NCBI GenBank assembly: GCA_947494335.1
Contig: CANLUT010000002.1
Coordinates: 186,001-250,000, forward strand
DNA: 64,000 nucleotides
Direction: 5' to 3'
DNA from: Oligoflexales bacterium
Lineage (GTDB): Bacteria; Bdellovibrionota_B; Oligoflexia; Oligoflexales; RGVZ01
Shown in pieces: positions 54,664 to 64,000 of this stretch; the first letter of the stretch is position 1; each line of letters begins with the position of its first letter. The notes under the pieces were generated by a model, which saw only the letters and a list, made by a program, of their open reading frames with translations, had not been told where the DNA came from and did no database searches. Position numbers and translations under genes: made by a program.

Positions 54664-56421
54664 ATGACAACCAACAACAAGGCTCTCGAATCATGGGTTG
54701 CAGAAGTCGCCGCCCTCACTAAACCTGACAAGATTCATTGGTGCGACGGCAGCGAGACCGAAAAGAAAACGATTATCGCGCAAATGATCAAATCAGGATC
54801 TTTAATCCCCCTCAACGAACACAGCCATCCTGGCTGCTATCTGCATCGGTCAGACCCAAGCGATGTCGCGCGCACCGAGCATCTAACGTTTGTTTGCAGC
54901 AAAAACAAGGAAGACGCTGGTCCAAACAACAATTGGCTGGACCCAAAAGAAGGTCACACAAAAATTGACGGCCTTTTTGCCGGCTGCATGCGCGGGCGAA
55001 CCATGTACGTCATCCCTTACTGCATGGGGCCAATCGACTCACCCTTGTCTCGATGCGGTGTTGAGATTTCGGACAGTCCTTACGTTGTGGTCAATATGCG
55101 CATCATGACGCGCATGGGCGCACCGGCTCTAGCGCGCATTGAGCGGGAAGGAACATTTGTAAAAGGCCTGCACTCGACCGGCGATCTTTCACCGGAGCGG
55201 CGTTTTATCATGCATTTCCCTGAAGAGCTGTCGATCAAGTCCATCGGCTCAGGTTACGGCGGAAACGCACTCCTCGGGAAAAAGTGTCACGCACTTCGTC
55301 TTGGCTCTTGGCAAGCCAGGACTGAAGGCTGGCTTGCTGAGCATATGCTTATTGTAGGCATTGAAAATCCAAAAGGTGAGCGTCACTACGTTGCCGCTGC
55401 ATTTCCATCGGCTTGTGGAAAAACGAATCTTGCGATGCTCATTCCACCTCAAGCCTACCGCGAAAAAGGATGGAAGGTATTCACAGTCGGCGACGACATC
55501 GCATGGATCCACCCTGGCAAGGATGGTCGACTCTATGCCATCAACCCTGAGGCAGGATATTTTGGCGTTGCTCCTGGAACTGCTGCCAATACGAACCCGA
55601 CCGCGCTTAACATGCTCAACCGCGACGCGATCTTTACCAACGTCGCCGTTACAAAAGACATGCAACCATGGTGGGAAGGCTTAACTAAGTCAGCGCCGGA
55701 GGGGCTGACTGATTGGCAAGGTCGCGCTTGGGAAGCAGGCAAAGGTCCTGCTGCGCATCCTAATAGTCGTTTCACGGTATCTGCAAAGCAATGTGGAAGT
55801 TACACACCAGCGGCCGAAGAGCCTGCTGGAGTGCCACTGTCGGCCATTGTTTTTGGCGGACGGCGCAAAGAGTTGGCACCGCTAGTTGTCGAATCTGTAT
55901 CATGGGCCCACGGTGTATTCATGGGCGCATCGGTAGCATCAGAAACTACAGCCGCCGCAACGGGTGCCGTTGGCGTTGTGCGTAGAGACCCAATGGCTAT
56001 GCAGCCGTTTTGTGGATACAACTTTGGTGACTACTGGAGTCACTGGCTTTCACTCGGTCAAAAGTACAACAAACTACCTAAGATCTTTCACGTTAACTGG
56101 TTCCGTCAGGACAAGGCCGGCAAGTTTATGTGGCCTGGGTTTGGCGACAACATGCGGGTTCTGGAGTGGGTTTTGAAACGCTGTGAGGGCAAAGGCGATG
56201 CCGTGAGGACTCCACTCGGTTATTTGCCGACCCCAGATGCCATCAACACAGAAGGAACAGGTCTAACAACGGAAACTATGCGCGAGCTTTTATCTATTGA
56301 GGCGCCAGCCTGGAAGACGGAGATGGCTGGAATCAAAGAATACTTTGATAAGTTTGGTGCCAAAATGCCTGCGGATCTCATGACCGAGCACAAGCGAATC
56401 TTAAATGAGTTAAACAGCTAA
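54664..56421 (+). CDS. pckG: Phosphoenolpyruvate carboxykinase (GTP)
   Basis: 585 residues from the ATG at 54664; ATG at 54649 would add five. It converts oxaloacetate and GTP to PEP, the entry step to gluconeogenesis. Visible features are the N-terminal NKALESWVAEVAALTKPDKI, the P-loop with reactive cysteine AAFPSACGKTNLAML (C251) and GDDIAWI for metal binding; MGASVASETTAAATG and FCGYNFGDYW are also family hallmarks. The animal-like GTP type, rather than the ATP type, is seen. A terminator follows, shared with the convergent oxidase gene. Confidence 0.97.
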   Translation: MTTNNKALESWVAEVAALTKPDKIHWCDGSETEKKTIIAQMIKSGSLIPLNEHSHPGCYLHRSDPSDVARTEHLTFVCSKNKEDAGPNNNWLDPKEGHTKIDGLFAGCMRGRTMYVIPYCMGPIDSPLSRCGVEISDSPYVVVNMRIMTRMGAPALARIEREGTFVKGLHSTGDLSPERRFIMHFPEELSIKSIGSGYGGNALLGKKCHALRLGSWQARTEGWLAEHMLIVGIENPKGERHYVAAAFPSACGKTNLAMLIPPQAYREKGWKVFTVGDDIAWIHPGKDGRLYAINPEAGYFGVAPGTAANTNPTALNMLNRDAIFTNVAVTKDMQPWWEGLTKSAPEGLTDWQGRAWEAGKGPAAHPNSRFTVSAKQCGSYTPAAEEPAGVPLSAIVFGGRRKELAPLVVESVSWAHGVFMGASVASETTAAATGAVGVVRRDPMAMQPFCGYNFGDYWSHWLSLGQKYNKLPKIFHVNWFRQDKAGKFMWPGFGDNMRVLEWVLKRCEGKGDAVRTPLGYLPTPDAINTEGTGLTTETMRELLSIEAPAWKTEMAGIKEYFDKFGAKMPADLMTEHKRILNELNS

Positions 56422-56423
56422 TA

Positions 56424-56455
56424 AAAAACCCGGACCTAACCGTCCGGGTTTTTTA
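56424..56455. terminator. Bidirectional intrinsic terminator between pckG and the FAD oxidase gene
   Basis: ACCCGGAC (56428-56435) and GTCCGGGT (56442-56449) with a six-base loop; flanking AAAA and TTTTT extend the stem. It serves both converging genes; its right edge abuts the stop at 56458. Confidence 0.92.
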
Positions 56456-56457
56456 AT

Positions 56458-57885
56458 TCAAAGATCAAATATCTTACCAGGATTGAGTATGCCTTTGGGG
56501 TCAAAGACTGCTTTGGTCTTTTTCATCCATGAGACCTCATCGGGCGTTCGTGTAAAATGAAGATCTTTCTTTTTTGTAAGCCCGATGCCATGCTCAGCTG
56601 AAATACTGCCTTTAAATTTTGCCAAGAGTTTAAAGACGTCTTCTTCAATGGCGCGAGCCTCCTTGTGAAACTCCTGGCTATCTCGACTTTTGGGCGACAC
56701 GTAATTGATGTGAAGATTCCCGTCACCGATATGTCCGAAAAGAACCAGCTCCATATCCTTGGGCTTTTTTGTCACAAGTAGCGCTTCAAGCGATTTTACA
56801 AAACCGTCAAGCTTATCTATAGCCAAGGAAATATCGTTTTTTCGGACCTGACCATGGGCAGCTAAAGACTCTGTAATATTTTCTCTTAGACCCCAAAACT
56901 CCTTAAACTGGGTAGAATTGGTTGCAATGGAGGCGTCCGAAATAAGACCGGCCTCAAAAAGAGTTTCTAGCAAGGATTCAATTTCCGGCTCTGCTCCAGG
57001 CTGCTCAACTTCCAGCAAAACGTAAAATTTGGAAAGTTCCTGGAACGGCGTTCTAGCACCGGGTAAATGTTTTAGAACGATGCGGTGAGCGACCTCGGTG
57101 AAAAACTCAAATGCAGTGATCGATACGCCAGCTAAACTTGATTTACGCAAAATCTCGGGGATTTTCACAAATTCATCAGTTGCCATTATAGCTAGCTGTA
57201 AATTTCGCGGCTTCGGCATGAGTCTCAAAACCGCTTTCGTAACAATTCCGAGCGTACCTTCACTGCCAATAAATAAATGTTTTAAATCGTAGCCGGAGTT
57301 ATTTTTTCGAAGCGCGACATTCATGTCTAAGACATCACCATTAGCTAAGACAACTTCTAGACCTAAGACTTGCTCGCGAGTTCCCCCATAGCGAATAAGC
57401 TTCACGCCGCCGGCATTTGTGGCAATATTGCCGCCGATTTGGCAGCTGCCTTTTGATGCTAAATCCAAAGGAAAAAACAGGCCTTTAGATTTTGCCGCCT
57501 CCTGAAGAGCCTCGGTCGTAACTCCTGCCTCAGCGGTCAGCGTGAGCCCGATCGCGTCAACATCAATAATTCTATTCATTCGTGAAAGATTGATAACGAC
57601 CTCACCGTGCGTTGCAACAGCTCCAGCACAAAGGCCAGTTCGCCCTCCTGACGGCGTTACAGCTAGCTCGTTAGACCAACAATAAGCCAGTAAACGTGAG
57701 ACCTCCTCAGTTGATGCGGGCTTCACAATGCACATTGGTCGAGGCTCAAAGACTCTCGTCCAGTCAGTGCCCCAAGACTGCAAATCCGAAGGATCCGTCA
57801 AGACATTCCTGTCACCAACTACATTCTTAAAAAACTTTATAGCCTCTTCTTGTGAAACATTTGGAGATAAGTGGTCGAACGCCAT
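56458..57885 (-). CDS. FAD-linked oxidase, GlcD/D-lactate dehydrogenase-like
   Basis: 475 residues from the ATG at 57885; an in-frame start at 57963 would add 26. The FAD_binding_4 domain (about 30-215) shows VTPSGGRTGLCAGAV and SKGSCQIGGNIATNAGG, then GSEGTLGIVTKAVLRL. The C-terminal FAD-oxidase_C domain has FGHIGDGNLHINY and SAEHGIGLTKK. It oxidises a D-2-hydroxy acid such as lactate, glycolate or 2-hydroxyglutarate. AGGA lies about ten bases before the start. The exact substrate is not clear. Confidence 0.92.
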   Translation of the reverse strand: MAFDHLSPNVSQEEAIKFFKNVVGDRNVLTDPSDLQSWGTDWTRVFEPRPMCIVKPASTEEVSRLLAYCWSNELAVTPSGGRTGLCAGAVATHGEVVINLSRMNRIIDVDAIGLTLTAEAGVTTEALQEAAKSKGLFFPLDLASKGSCQIGGNIATNAGGVKLIRYGGTREQVLGLEVVLANGDVLDMNVALRKNNSGYDLKHLFIGSEGTLGIVTKAVLRLMPKPRNLQLAIMATDEFVKIPEILRKSSLAGVSITAFEFFTEVAHRIVLKHLPGARTPFQELSKFYVLLEVEQPGAEPEIESLLETLFEAGLISDASIATNSTQFKEFWGLRENITESLAAHGQVRKNDISLAIDKLDGFVKSLEALLVTKKPKDMELVLFGHIGDGNLHINYVSPKSRDSQEFHKEARAIEEDVFKLLAKFKGSISAEHGIGLTKKKDLHFTRTPDEVSWMKKTKAVFDPKGILNPGKIFDL

Positions 57886-58012
57886 AAGCTTAAAGTTCCT
57901 GTTAAGATGAACGAATAAAGATTGCGGATAACCAAAAAAATGAATACCAAAGAAGCCTAGCACATCTTATCCTAAGATGGTGCTTCCTTCTCAGCGATTT
58001 TGGAGGTTCTCC

Positions 58013-58975
58013 GTGGCCGCACTCGTTAGAGATATTTTTACAGATATTATTTCAAACCCGACAAACGACAAATTATGGAATGCCAATATTTGGCAGGGCC
58101 CCACACAGTCAGATGTCGCAGCATGGCAGGCCCAAGGCTTCGGCGTTTATCAAGGAAAAGTACGCACGATGCTGAGCCGTGAGGGCCGAGTGCAGATGCT
58201 GCACTCGGATCGCTTGACCGCATTTGACAGACTTATTGATCATATCCCCTGTAAGGGAGTCATTCTTTCGACAATTTCAAAATTCTGGCTGGAGGAGGCG
58301 GGAAAGCACGTTCCTACTCACTTCATTAAAGAATTAGGACCTCGAGCCCTCCTAGTAGAAAATCTTCGGCCTATAAAAATCGAAGTCGTTGTGCGCGGAT
58401 TTCTTGCTGGAGCAATGCTTCGCTCCTACATCGCTGGTGAGCGCGTTTACTGTGGCATTAAGCTACCTGATGGGCTTCGTCCCTATGAGCGCCTTCCTGA
58501 GCCAATCATAACCCCAACGACGAAGGCTGCGGCATTCGAACATGACCAGGCTATTTCAGTTGATCACCTCATCAATCAAGGTCTTTGTACGCTTGCAGAG
58601 TGGGATCAAATCAGTGCCATGGCATTAAAAGTTTTCAGCCTAGGAACAAAAATTCTTGCCGATAAGTATCTTATGCTTGTGGACTCAAAATATGAGTTCG
58701 GGAAAAACCAGTTTGGCGAAATAAAACTGAGCGACGAAGTTCATACGCCAGACAGCAGCCGCCTATGGAAGCAGGAATCCTACACAACCAGGATCCAAGA
58801 AGGTCTTCCCCCAGAAATGCTGGACAAAGAGATCATTCGCCGCTGGCTTATGGACCAGGGTTTTTCAGGATTTGGAGACGTTCCGACAGTTCCGCGAAGT
58901 CTTCTCATTGATCTAGGGCGCACATACTTGTCTGTTGCAGAGGCGCTTACGGGCAAGCCGATATTTGCTCCATAA
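58013..58975 (+). CDS. purC: Phosphoribosylaminoimidazole-succinocarboxamide synthase
   Basis: 320 residues from the GTG at 58013, preceded by GGAGG; the ATG at 57977 would add 12. The enzyme joins aspartate to CAIR in purine synthesis. The sequence matches the longer, yeast-type form: VYQGKVRTML, SDRLTAFDRLIDHIPCKG, EVVVRGFLAGAMLRSYI, LVDSKYEFGKN and DEVHTPDSSRLW. Its final 29 bases overlap the end of the convergent hydrolase gene. No other purine gene is nearby. Confidence 0.95.
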   Translation: MAALVRDIFTDIISNPTNDKLWNANIWQGPTQSDVAAWQAQGFGVYQGKVRTMLSREGRVQMLHSDRLTAFDRLIDHIPCKGVILSTISKFWLEEAGKHVPTHFIKELGPRALLVENLRPIKIEVVVRGFLAGAMLRSYIAGERVYCGIKLPDGLRPYERLPEPIITPTTKAAAFEHDQAISVDHLINQGLCTLAEWDQISAMALKVFSLGTKILADKYLMLVDSKYEFGKNQFGEIKLSDEVHTPDSSRLWKQESYTTRIQEGLPPEMLDKEIIRRWLMDQGFSGFGDVPTVPRSLLIDLGRTYLSVAEALTGKPIFAP

Positions 58976-59759
58976 TAGTTTTTTCAAGCCACGCTGGATC
59001 TTCAAAAACAATTTCATGCCCTGCCGTTGGGTGGGTGATGAGCTCTGAATCTTTGATGCACTTGTGAATAAAGTCACTGTTTCGTGGGTCAACAAACATG
59101 TCGGCCGCACCTTTTACCACTCGCGAGGGACAACGGACAGCAGCCATTTCGCTAACTCCGTTAAACCGCCGTGCCGCTTTTAGCTGCGCCCAAAGATGGG
59201 CTAATTTGATGTCGTTTGAAAAATCTATTTTCTGCCAGCTCTCAATAAACTGCTGTTTTCGCTCTAGGGGCGTTTTAGATCCAAGCAGGATGTCCGCCAA
59301 ATTTTTGTGACCATTCTTTGATCGTAGCAGCAGTGACAGAATCGAAAGCATGGCGCGACTTGATAAACGCTTGAGACGCGAAGCTGATACACTAGAATTG
59401 ATCACCATTAAGCTGCGCACAAGTTGTGGCTTTGTGGCCGCCAAAGTGATTGCAATCATGCCACCCAAAGACACCCCAACCACATGCGCCCCCGACGGAG
59501 CCTCTTTGGTCAAAATAGCCGCCACATCTTCTGCCATTTGAGGCACGTCCAGATTCTTTACGGACGCCCCTCGTGACCTACCAAAACCTCGATTATCAAT
59601 CGATATGACTTTGTATCCATTCCTGGCCAGGTGTTGATCAAAACCAATCCAATGCTCAGACCAGCGAGCAAGGCCCCTCAACAGAACAATTGCTTGCGGA
59701 CCACAACCACTAACTCTGTAACCAATGCCATGCAACGTCAGATCTTTAGTGTCTATCAC
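58947..59759 (-). CDS. Alpha/beta hydrolase
   Basis: 270 residues. VLLRGLARWSEHW, the elbow VGVSLGGMIAI (Ser nucleophile), VVKGAADMFVDPRN (acid region) and THPTAGHEIVFED (histidine) give a full triad. The start is GTG at 59759, with GGAG six bases upstream. It follows the UDP-glucuronate decarboxylase gene after a 12-base gap on the same strand. It is not closely similar to the hydrolase at 50.2 kb by eye. The substrate is unknown. Confidence 0.9.
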   Translation of the reverse strand: MIDTKDLTLHGIGYRVSGCGPQAIVLLRGLARWSEHWIGFDQHLARNGYKVISIDNRGFGRSRGASVKNLDVPQMAEDVAAILTKEAPSGAHVVGVSLGGMIAITLAATKPQLVRSLMVINSSVSASRLKRLSSRAMLSILSLLLRSKNGHKNLADILLGSKTPLERKQQFIESWQKIDFSNDIKLAHLWAQLKAARRFNGVSEMAAVRCPSRVVKGAADMFVDPRNSDFIHKCIKDSELITHPTAGHEIVFEDPAWLEKTIMEQISACP

Positions 59760-59771
59760 GTTTTCTCCGCT

Positions 59772-60746
59772 TCAAAACGATGACTTCAAAGCGGCTATCT
59801 CTGACAGCACTGCTTTAAAGTATGGAACACTTTTCTCAATGCCCTGCTCAAGTTCGGTCTTTGGCGACCAACCCTTAAGTGTTGCCTTTGTAAGAGTCAG
59901 ATCTGGACGACGCTGCTTCGGATCATCAGATGGCAAAGGCATAAAGCGCAACTTAGACTTTCCGCCAACCTTCTTTAAAACCATCTCCGCCAATTGAAGC
60001 ATTGTAAATTCTCGGTCATTGCCGAGGTTAATCGGACCTGTCACATTCTCAGTGTGAGCAAAGCGATAGATTCCATCAACCAAATCATCGACGTAGCAAA
60101 ATGAACGTGTCTGCTTGCCATCACCAAAAATGGTTAGGTCCTCGCCACGAATCGCTTGGACCAGAAAATTACTAACCACCCTACCGTCATCAATAGCCAT
60201 GTGAGGTCCATAGGTGTTAAATATTCTGATCACTCTAATGTCAACACCATGCATGCGATGATAATCAAAACACAAAGTTTCTGCCGCACGCTTGCCCTCA
60301 TCATAGCAGCTACGAATACCGATCGGATTTACGTGCCCCCAGTACGTCTCCTTTTGAGGATGCTCATGAGGATCTCCGTAAACCTCTGACGTGCTTGCTT
60401 GAAGGATTCTTGCCTTGGTTCGTTTTGCCAGACCAAGCATGTTCATGGTACCTAACACACCAGTTTTTAGCGTCCAAATTGGATTTGATTGATAGTGCAC
60501 GGGACTTGCGGGGCACGCGAAATTTAAAATCAAATCTGCCTCGCACCGCAGTGGCTCGACAATGTCATGACGAATGATTTCGAAACGTGGGTTTTTCATT
60601 AAAGACAAAATATTGCGTTTTTGACCTGTATGAAAATTATCCACCGCGACAACATCCCAGCCGTGGTCCAAAAATTTTGCGCATAAGTGGCTACCGATAA
60701 AACCAGCACCACCAGTAATAACCACGCGATTACGGCCAAGACTCAT
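59772..60746 (-). CDS. UDP-glucuronate decarboxylase (UDP-xylose synthase family)
   Basis: 324 residues, extended SDR. The NAD site is [19 protein letters not shown] (S120, E121) and the catalytic Y148-x3-K152 in [13 protein letters not shown] are the UXS hallmark. It turns UDP-GlcA into UDP-xylose for polysaccharide or glycolipid. No glycosyltransferase is nearby, and UDP-glucose dehydrogenase is not in the window. AAGGAATTCGCTC precedes the ATG. The overall match to UXS is strong. Confidence 0.93.
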   Translation of the reverse strand: MSLGRNRVVITGGAGFIGSHLCAKFLDHGWDVVAVDNFHTGQKRNILSLMKNPRFEIIRHDIVEPLRCEADLILNFACPASPVHYQSNPIWTLKTGVLGTMNMLGLAKRTKARILQASTSEVYGDPHEHPQKETYWGHVNPIGIRSCYDEGKRAAETLCFDYHRMHGVDIRVIRIFNTYGPHMAIDDGRVVSNFLVQAIRGEDLTIFGDGKQTRSFCYVDDLVDGIYRFAHTENVTGPINLGNDREFTMLQLAEMVLKKVGGKSKLRFMPLPSDDPKQRRPDLTLTKATLKGWSPKTELEQGIEKSVPYFKAVLSEIAALKSSF

Positions 60747-60997
60747 GAGCGAATTCCTTTAGATCAATATAACAAAGTTTAAAAATCCCCTGCCGCCATG
60801 ATATCCCCCCGGTTGCGAACCGTCCATAAACTTAAGGTCTGGCAAAACTGACGTTGGAACTCAAAAAAGGCACCGCAAGAGACCTTCCCTAAAGCTATTG
60901 CACGAGCGCTTTCCTTTCCCAAATTCCCCGAGTACAATGTCCTCTCCCTAGCATTGCGTATTTTTTGCCCAAATTAGGACTAGAAGGACAGCGCTTT

Positions 60998-62158
60998 ATG
61001 AATATCCATGAGTATCAGGCTAAAGCTTTATTTGCCCAAAACGGGGTTCATGTTCCAGAGGGGTACCTCGCCCTAAACCCAACTGAAGCAGAATTTGCAT
61101 TTAGACGTTTGGGTGGTCCAATCGCAGTGGTTAAAGCACAGGTACACGCTGGTGGCCGAGGCAAGGGCGGCGGCGTCAAGTTAGTTAAATCTCCTGAGGA
61201 ATGCTTCAACGTTTCAAAGTCCATGATCGGCATGAAACTGGTTACACCTCAAACTGGAGCCGAAGGCAAACTCGTCAGGAAACTTTACATCGAAGCTGGA
61301 TCAAATATTGATAAAGAATTCTATTTGGCCATGCTCGTTGACCGGGACACCGCCACCATCGCCATCATGTTCTCGACCGAAGGCGGAATGGATATCGAAG
61401 AGGTTGCCGCAAAAACTCCTGAAAAGATCATCACAGTAAACGTTGATCCAACTGCTGGCCTGCAGGGCTATCATTTACGAAACCTGACGTTTGCCATGAA
61501 ACTTAGCAAAGAGCAGACGAAAGAATTCAATGCATTGATTCCAAAGCTCTACAACATGTTCGTAAAATATGACTTCTCTTTACTCGAGATCAATCCTCTA
61601 GTTTGGACAAAAGAAGGCAAGTTCATCGCCCTTGACGGTAAAATGAACTTCGATGAAAACGCACTGTACAGGCACAAAGAAATTGCCGCCATGCGTGACT
61701 ATGATGAAGAAGACATCCGCGAAGTTGAAGCATCAAAATATGGACTAAATTATATTGGACTTGACGGAACTATTGGCTGTCTTGTAAACGGCGCCGGCCT
61801 AGCTATGGCCACGATGGATATCATCAAGCACTGCGGCGGCTCTCCTGCAAACTTTCTCGATGTAGGAGGAGGTGCTTCAGAAGAGATGGTGACAAATGCA
61901 TTTAGAATTTTATTCTCGGATATCCGCGTTAAAGCAGTATTTGTAAACATCTTTGGCGGAATCATGCGCTGTGACGTGATCGCCAATGCCGTTGTAAATG
62001 CCGCCAAAGCACTGGGACTGAAGGTGCCCCTGATTGTCCGTCTTGAAGGAACTAACGTAGAGCAAGGCAAGGCGATACTCCGCGAGTCCGGGTTGAAAAT
62101 TACGCCCGCTGACAACATGGAGGACGGCGCAAGAAAAGCCGTCGCTGCAGCCAAGTAA
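60998..62158 (+). CDS. sucC: Succinate-CoA ligase, beta subunit
   Basis: 386 residues from the ATG at 60998 ([12 protein letters not shown]), with AAGGA upstream; an in-frame start at 60965 adds 11. The ATP-grasp domain contains [17 protein letters not shown], and the carboxy region includes [18 protein letters not shown] and [16 protein letters not shown]. It is a TCA-cycle enzyme that makes ATP or GTP from succinyl-CoA. The gene pairs with sucD 29 bases downstream. TACAAT at about 60940 may be its -10 box. Confidence 0.97.
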   Translation: MNIHEYQAKALFAQNGVHVPEGYLALNPTEAEFAFRRLGGPIAVVKAQVHAGGRGKGGGVKLVKSPEECFNVSKSMIGMKLVTPQTGAEGKLVRKLYIEAGSNIDKEFYLAMLVDRDTATIAIMFSTEGGMDIEEVAAKTPEKIITVNVDPTAGLQGYHLRNLTFAMKLSKEQTKEFNALIPKLYNMFVKYDFSLLEINPLVWTKEGKFIALDGKMNFDENALYRHKEIAAMRDYDEEDIREVEASKYGLNYIGLDGTIGCLVNGAGLAMATMDIIKHCGGSPANFLDVGGGASEEMVTNAFRILFSDIRVKAVFVNIFGGIMRCDVIANAVVNAAKALGLKVPLIVRLEGTNVEQGKAILRESGLKITPADNMEDGARKAVAAAK

Positions 62159-62187
62159 CTAATCAAAGACATCAAGGAGCACTACTC

Positions 62188-63069
62188 GTGAGTATTATAG
62201 TTGGAAAAAACACTAAGGTTATCACCCAAGGCATCACAGGAAAGTCTGGAGAGTTTCACACAAAGTTATCCCAAGAGTATGCGCCTCGTTTTGTAGGCGG
62301 AGTAACTCCGGGCAAAGGGGGCACCACTCACATTGGTCTTCCCGTCTTTGATACGGTCAAAGAGGCCAAGGAAAAAACCGACGCCAACGCGACGATGATA
62401 TTCGTCCCGCCACCTTTTGCGGCCGACGCAATTCTTGAAGCGATCGCTGCTGAGATTGAAACGATTGTCTGTATTACTGAAGGCATTCCCGTACTCGATA
62501 TGATCCCCGTAAAAAAGGCGCTGGAACGAAGCAAGACATCAAAACTAATTGGTCCGAACTGCCCGGGTATTATTACGCCAGGTGAATGCAAAATCGGTAT
62601 TATGCCAGGTCATATACATAAACGTGGACGCGTCGGCATCATCAGCAAATCAGGAACCTTGACGTATGAGTCTGTAGGCCAAACAACTGCCTTGGGACTT
62701 GGTCAAACCACCTGTATTGGGATTGGCGGAGATCCCATAGGCGGTATGAGCTATATTGAGCTGCTTCAGATGTTTGAGGAAGATCCAGAGACCGAGGGCA
62801 TCATCATGATCGGTGAAATTGGTGGCGACCTCGAAATTCGTGCTGCTGAATTCGTAAAATCAAACATCAAAAAACCCGTTGCGGGATTCATCGCTGGCCA
62901 AACGGCTCCGAAAGGTAAGCGTATGGGTCACGCAGGCGCTATTATTTCTGGAAGCCACGGTACGGCGGCAGAAAAAATGGACGCCATGAAAGCAGCCGGA
63001 ATCACTGTCGCTGAGGCACCAAGTGATATCGGCAAGGCGATAGCCACTGCGATTAGCCGTAAACGATAG
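62188..63069 (+). CDS. sucD: Succinate-CoA ligase, alpha subunit
   Basis: 293 residues. The CoA-binding fold starts [20 protein letters not shown]; the phosphohistidine is H248 in [11 protein letters not shown], and [13 protein letters not shown] and [10 protein letters not shown] are family motifs. The start is GTG at 62188, with AAGGAG upstream. With SucC it forms the active heteromer; the two are co-transcribed. Confidence 0.98.
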   Translation: MSIIVGKNTKVITQGITGKSGEFHTKLSQEYAPRFVGGVTPGKGGTTHIGLPVFDTVKEAKEKTDANATMIFVPPPFAADAILEAIAAEIETIVCITEGIPVLDMIPVKKALERSKTSKLIGPNCPGIITPGECKIGIMPGHIHKRGRVGIISKSGTLTYESVGQTTALGLGQTTCIGIGGDPIGGMSYIELLQMFEEDPETEGIIMIGEIGGDLEIRAAEFVKSNIKKPVAGFIAGQTAPKGKRMGHAGAIISGSHGTAAEKMDAMKAAGITVAEAPSDIGKAIATAISRKR

Positions 63070-63094
63070 AAACTCGAAGTAGGTACACTCTGTC

Positions 63095-63664
63095 ATGCTC
63101 GGATTACGACGTTATAAGCGCACGCAAATCGACATCTGGCAGGGTGACATCACCAAATTTGCGGTTGATGCAATTGTCAACGCAGCTGACGCGAGTTTAA
63201 TTGGCGGAGGCGGCGTTGACGGTGACATCCATGCTGCAGGCGGGCCGGAAATACTGGAGCAGTGTCGCCGCATTGGTAAATGTGAGCCTGGATTTTGCGT
63301 CACAACATCGGCAGGCCGTCTGCCTGCGAGGCATATAATTCACGCAGTAGGACCGTTATGGCAGGGCGGTTCTAGTCATGAAACTGCCACGCTCAGACTT
63401 TGTTATGAAAACATATTCAAAACAGCGGCTCAGCTTGATGTCAGGCATATATCTATTCCGGCTATCTCAACTGGTGCGTACAAGTTTCCAGCCACAGCCG
63501 CAGCAGAGATCGCCATGACCGCTACGCGGGCTTACCTGGATGCCGAGCAATCAGCGGCTTTGAAAAGGATCACCTTTGTTGCCTTTGATGGCGATTCATA
63601 CCGAACACTTCAAGAGCAGCTTTTTGAGAGGTTTCCAGATGAAATCGATGAGTTCGATCTGTAA
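63095..63664 (+). CDS. Macrodomain protein, YmdB-like
   Basis: 189 residues. The ADP-ribose-binding loop is VDAIVNAADASLIGGGGVDGDIHAAGG; HIIHAVGPLW and ISIPAISTGAYKFPATAAAEI complete the fold. Such proteins bind ADP-ribose, remove it from proteins or process O-acetyl-ADP-ribose. Asn, usually at NAANSSLxGG, is Ala-Asp-Ala here. It lies 25 bases after sucD. The link to the TCA cycle is unclear. Confidence 0.92.
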   Translation: MLGLRRYKRTQIDIWQGDITKFAVDAIVNAADASLIGGGGVDGDIHAAGGPEILEQCRRIGKCEPGFCVTTSAGRLPARHIIHAVGPLWQGGSSHETATLRLCYENIFKTAAQLDVRHISIPAISTGAYKFPATAAAEIAMTATRAYLDAEQSAALKRITFVAFDGDSYRTLQEQLFERFPDEIDEFDL

Positions 63665-64000
63665 GTCGGTCATGTATGGACCGATCTTCGCAAGCCTTAT
63701 CTTTTCATTTTCTTCGATGGGTTTTGCTGGATTAGACGCGTCCTATTTAAGTAAAAAGTTTTCAGCCACCAAAGCGGCCGATCATTCCGTGATCTTTTCC
63801 AGAATTAGCGATGGGAAGACTCTGTTTGAGCTCGGAGCAGACACGCAATTATCCCCGGCATCAGTGACCAAGGTTATTACAAGTGCGGCAGCACTTTATT
63901 ATTTTGGTCCAGCATTCAATTTTAAGACACCAGTCTACTACTCAGGAAAGCTGGATAAAGGCAAAATTACCGGCGATCTTTTCATTAAGGGAAATGGCGA
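63639..64000 (+). CDS. dacB: D-Ala-D-Ala carboxypeptidase/endopeptidase (PBP4-like), N-terminal part
   Basis: About 120 codons are visible; the rest is beyond the right edge. A signal peptide (PIFASLIFSFSSMGFA) is followed by the SxxK active site S75-V-T-K78 in LSPASVTKVITSAAALYYFG, typical of PBP4/DacB. It trims or cuts peptidoglycan stem peptides in the periplasm. The ATG at 63639 has GAGAGG six bases upstream and overlaps the macrodomain gene by 26 bases, in another frame. Confidence 0.85.
   Translation, partial: MKSMSSICKSVMYGPIFASLIFSFSSMGFAGLDASYLSKKFSATKAADHSVIFSRISDGKTLFELGADTQLSPASVTKVITSAAALYYFGPAFNFKTPVYYSGKLDKGKITGDLFIKGNG

Noticed and set aside
60810-60822. CGGTT/AACCG inverted repeat upstream of the UXS gene
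   Set aside because: Five-base arms are expected by chance, and there is no T-run or known site match.

Overview
The window comes from the chromosome of a diderm (Gram-negative) bacterium with a polar-type flagellar system. It carries an LPS heptose epimerase (hldD), an Omp85-type barrel, several outer-membrane barrels, at least six predicted lipoproteins, Tat and YidC machinery, and one large flagellar operon ordered fliL-fliM-fliN-fliO-fliP-fliQ-fliR-flhB-flhA-flhF-flhG-fliA-cheY. This gene order, the style of the secreted proteins, GTP-dependent PEP carboxykinase and frequent TTG/GTG starts suggest a member of the Bdellovibrionota/Oligoflexia or a neighbouring former-Deltaproteobacteria lineage. 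That placement is inference; no rRNA gene is present to confirm it. No tRNA, rRNA, CRISPR array, insertion sequence or prophage was recognised. Genes are tightly packed and the window reads as ordinary core chromosome with some lineage-specific envelope genes.

Layout. 1-7.7 kb (minus strand): glmU-like, glmS, a UvrD/PcrA helicase, an FtsB-like divisome protein, a lipoprotein and a class III extradiol dioxygenase cut by the left edge. 7.8-11.5 kb: a HEAT-repeat protein and a VOC protein on plus, then alr and an unknown secreted protein with four two-cysteine repeats on minus. 11.8-16.7 kb: rpmH-rnpA-yidD-yidC-jag-mnmE, the classic ribosome, membrane-insertion and tRNA-modification block. 16.7-24.1 kb: a lipase-like lipoprotein, a GYF_2-like membrane protein, a phosphohexomutase, an outer-membrane barrel, ssb and a lipoprotein. 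24.2-29.3 kb: smc and a two-TM coiled-coil protein. 29.5-36.5 kb: envelope and metabolism genes (lipoprotein, single-POTRA Omp85, hldD, tatB-like, lysA, cytochrome c, DUF167, a barrel). 36.8-50.2 kb: the flagellar operon, ending in a PilZ-like protein and a membrane coiled-coil protein. 50.2-54.3 kb: hydrolase, LPG-synthase-like membrane protein and vWA lipoprotein. 54.6-64 kb: pckG, a GlcD-type FAD oxidase, purC, a hydrolase, a UDP-glucuronate decarboxylase, sucCD, a macrodomain protein and the start of dacB.

Functionally, GlmU/GlmS, Alr, LysA and DacB serve peptidoglycan; HldD serves LPS; TatB, YidC/YidD, Jag and Omp85 serve protein export and insertion; SMC, SSB and UvrD serve the chromosome. 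The flagellar operon encodes the C-ring, the whole export gate, the FlhF/FlhG placement pair, the late-gene sigma factor and a CheY. A -24/-12 (sigma-54-like) promoter lies in front of it, which suggests a tiered flagellar cascade.

The least ordinary items are the secreted protein with eight perfectly paired cysteines, the AMIN-like domain fused to FliO, the histidine-rich tandem repeat in FliL, the GlmU lacking most of its acetyltransferase domain, the vWA lipoprotein with repeated beta modules, and a minus-strand terminator hidden in the end of lysA. I found no clear multi-gene defence or mobile system.
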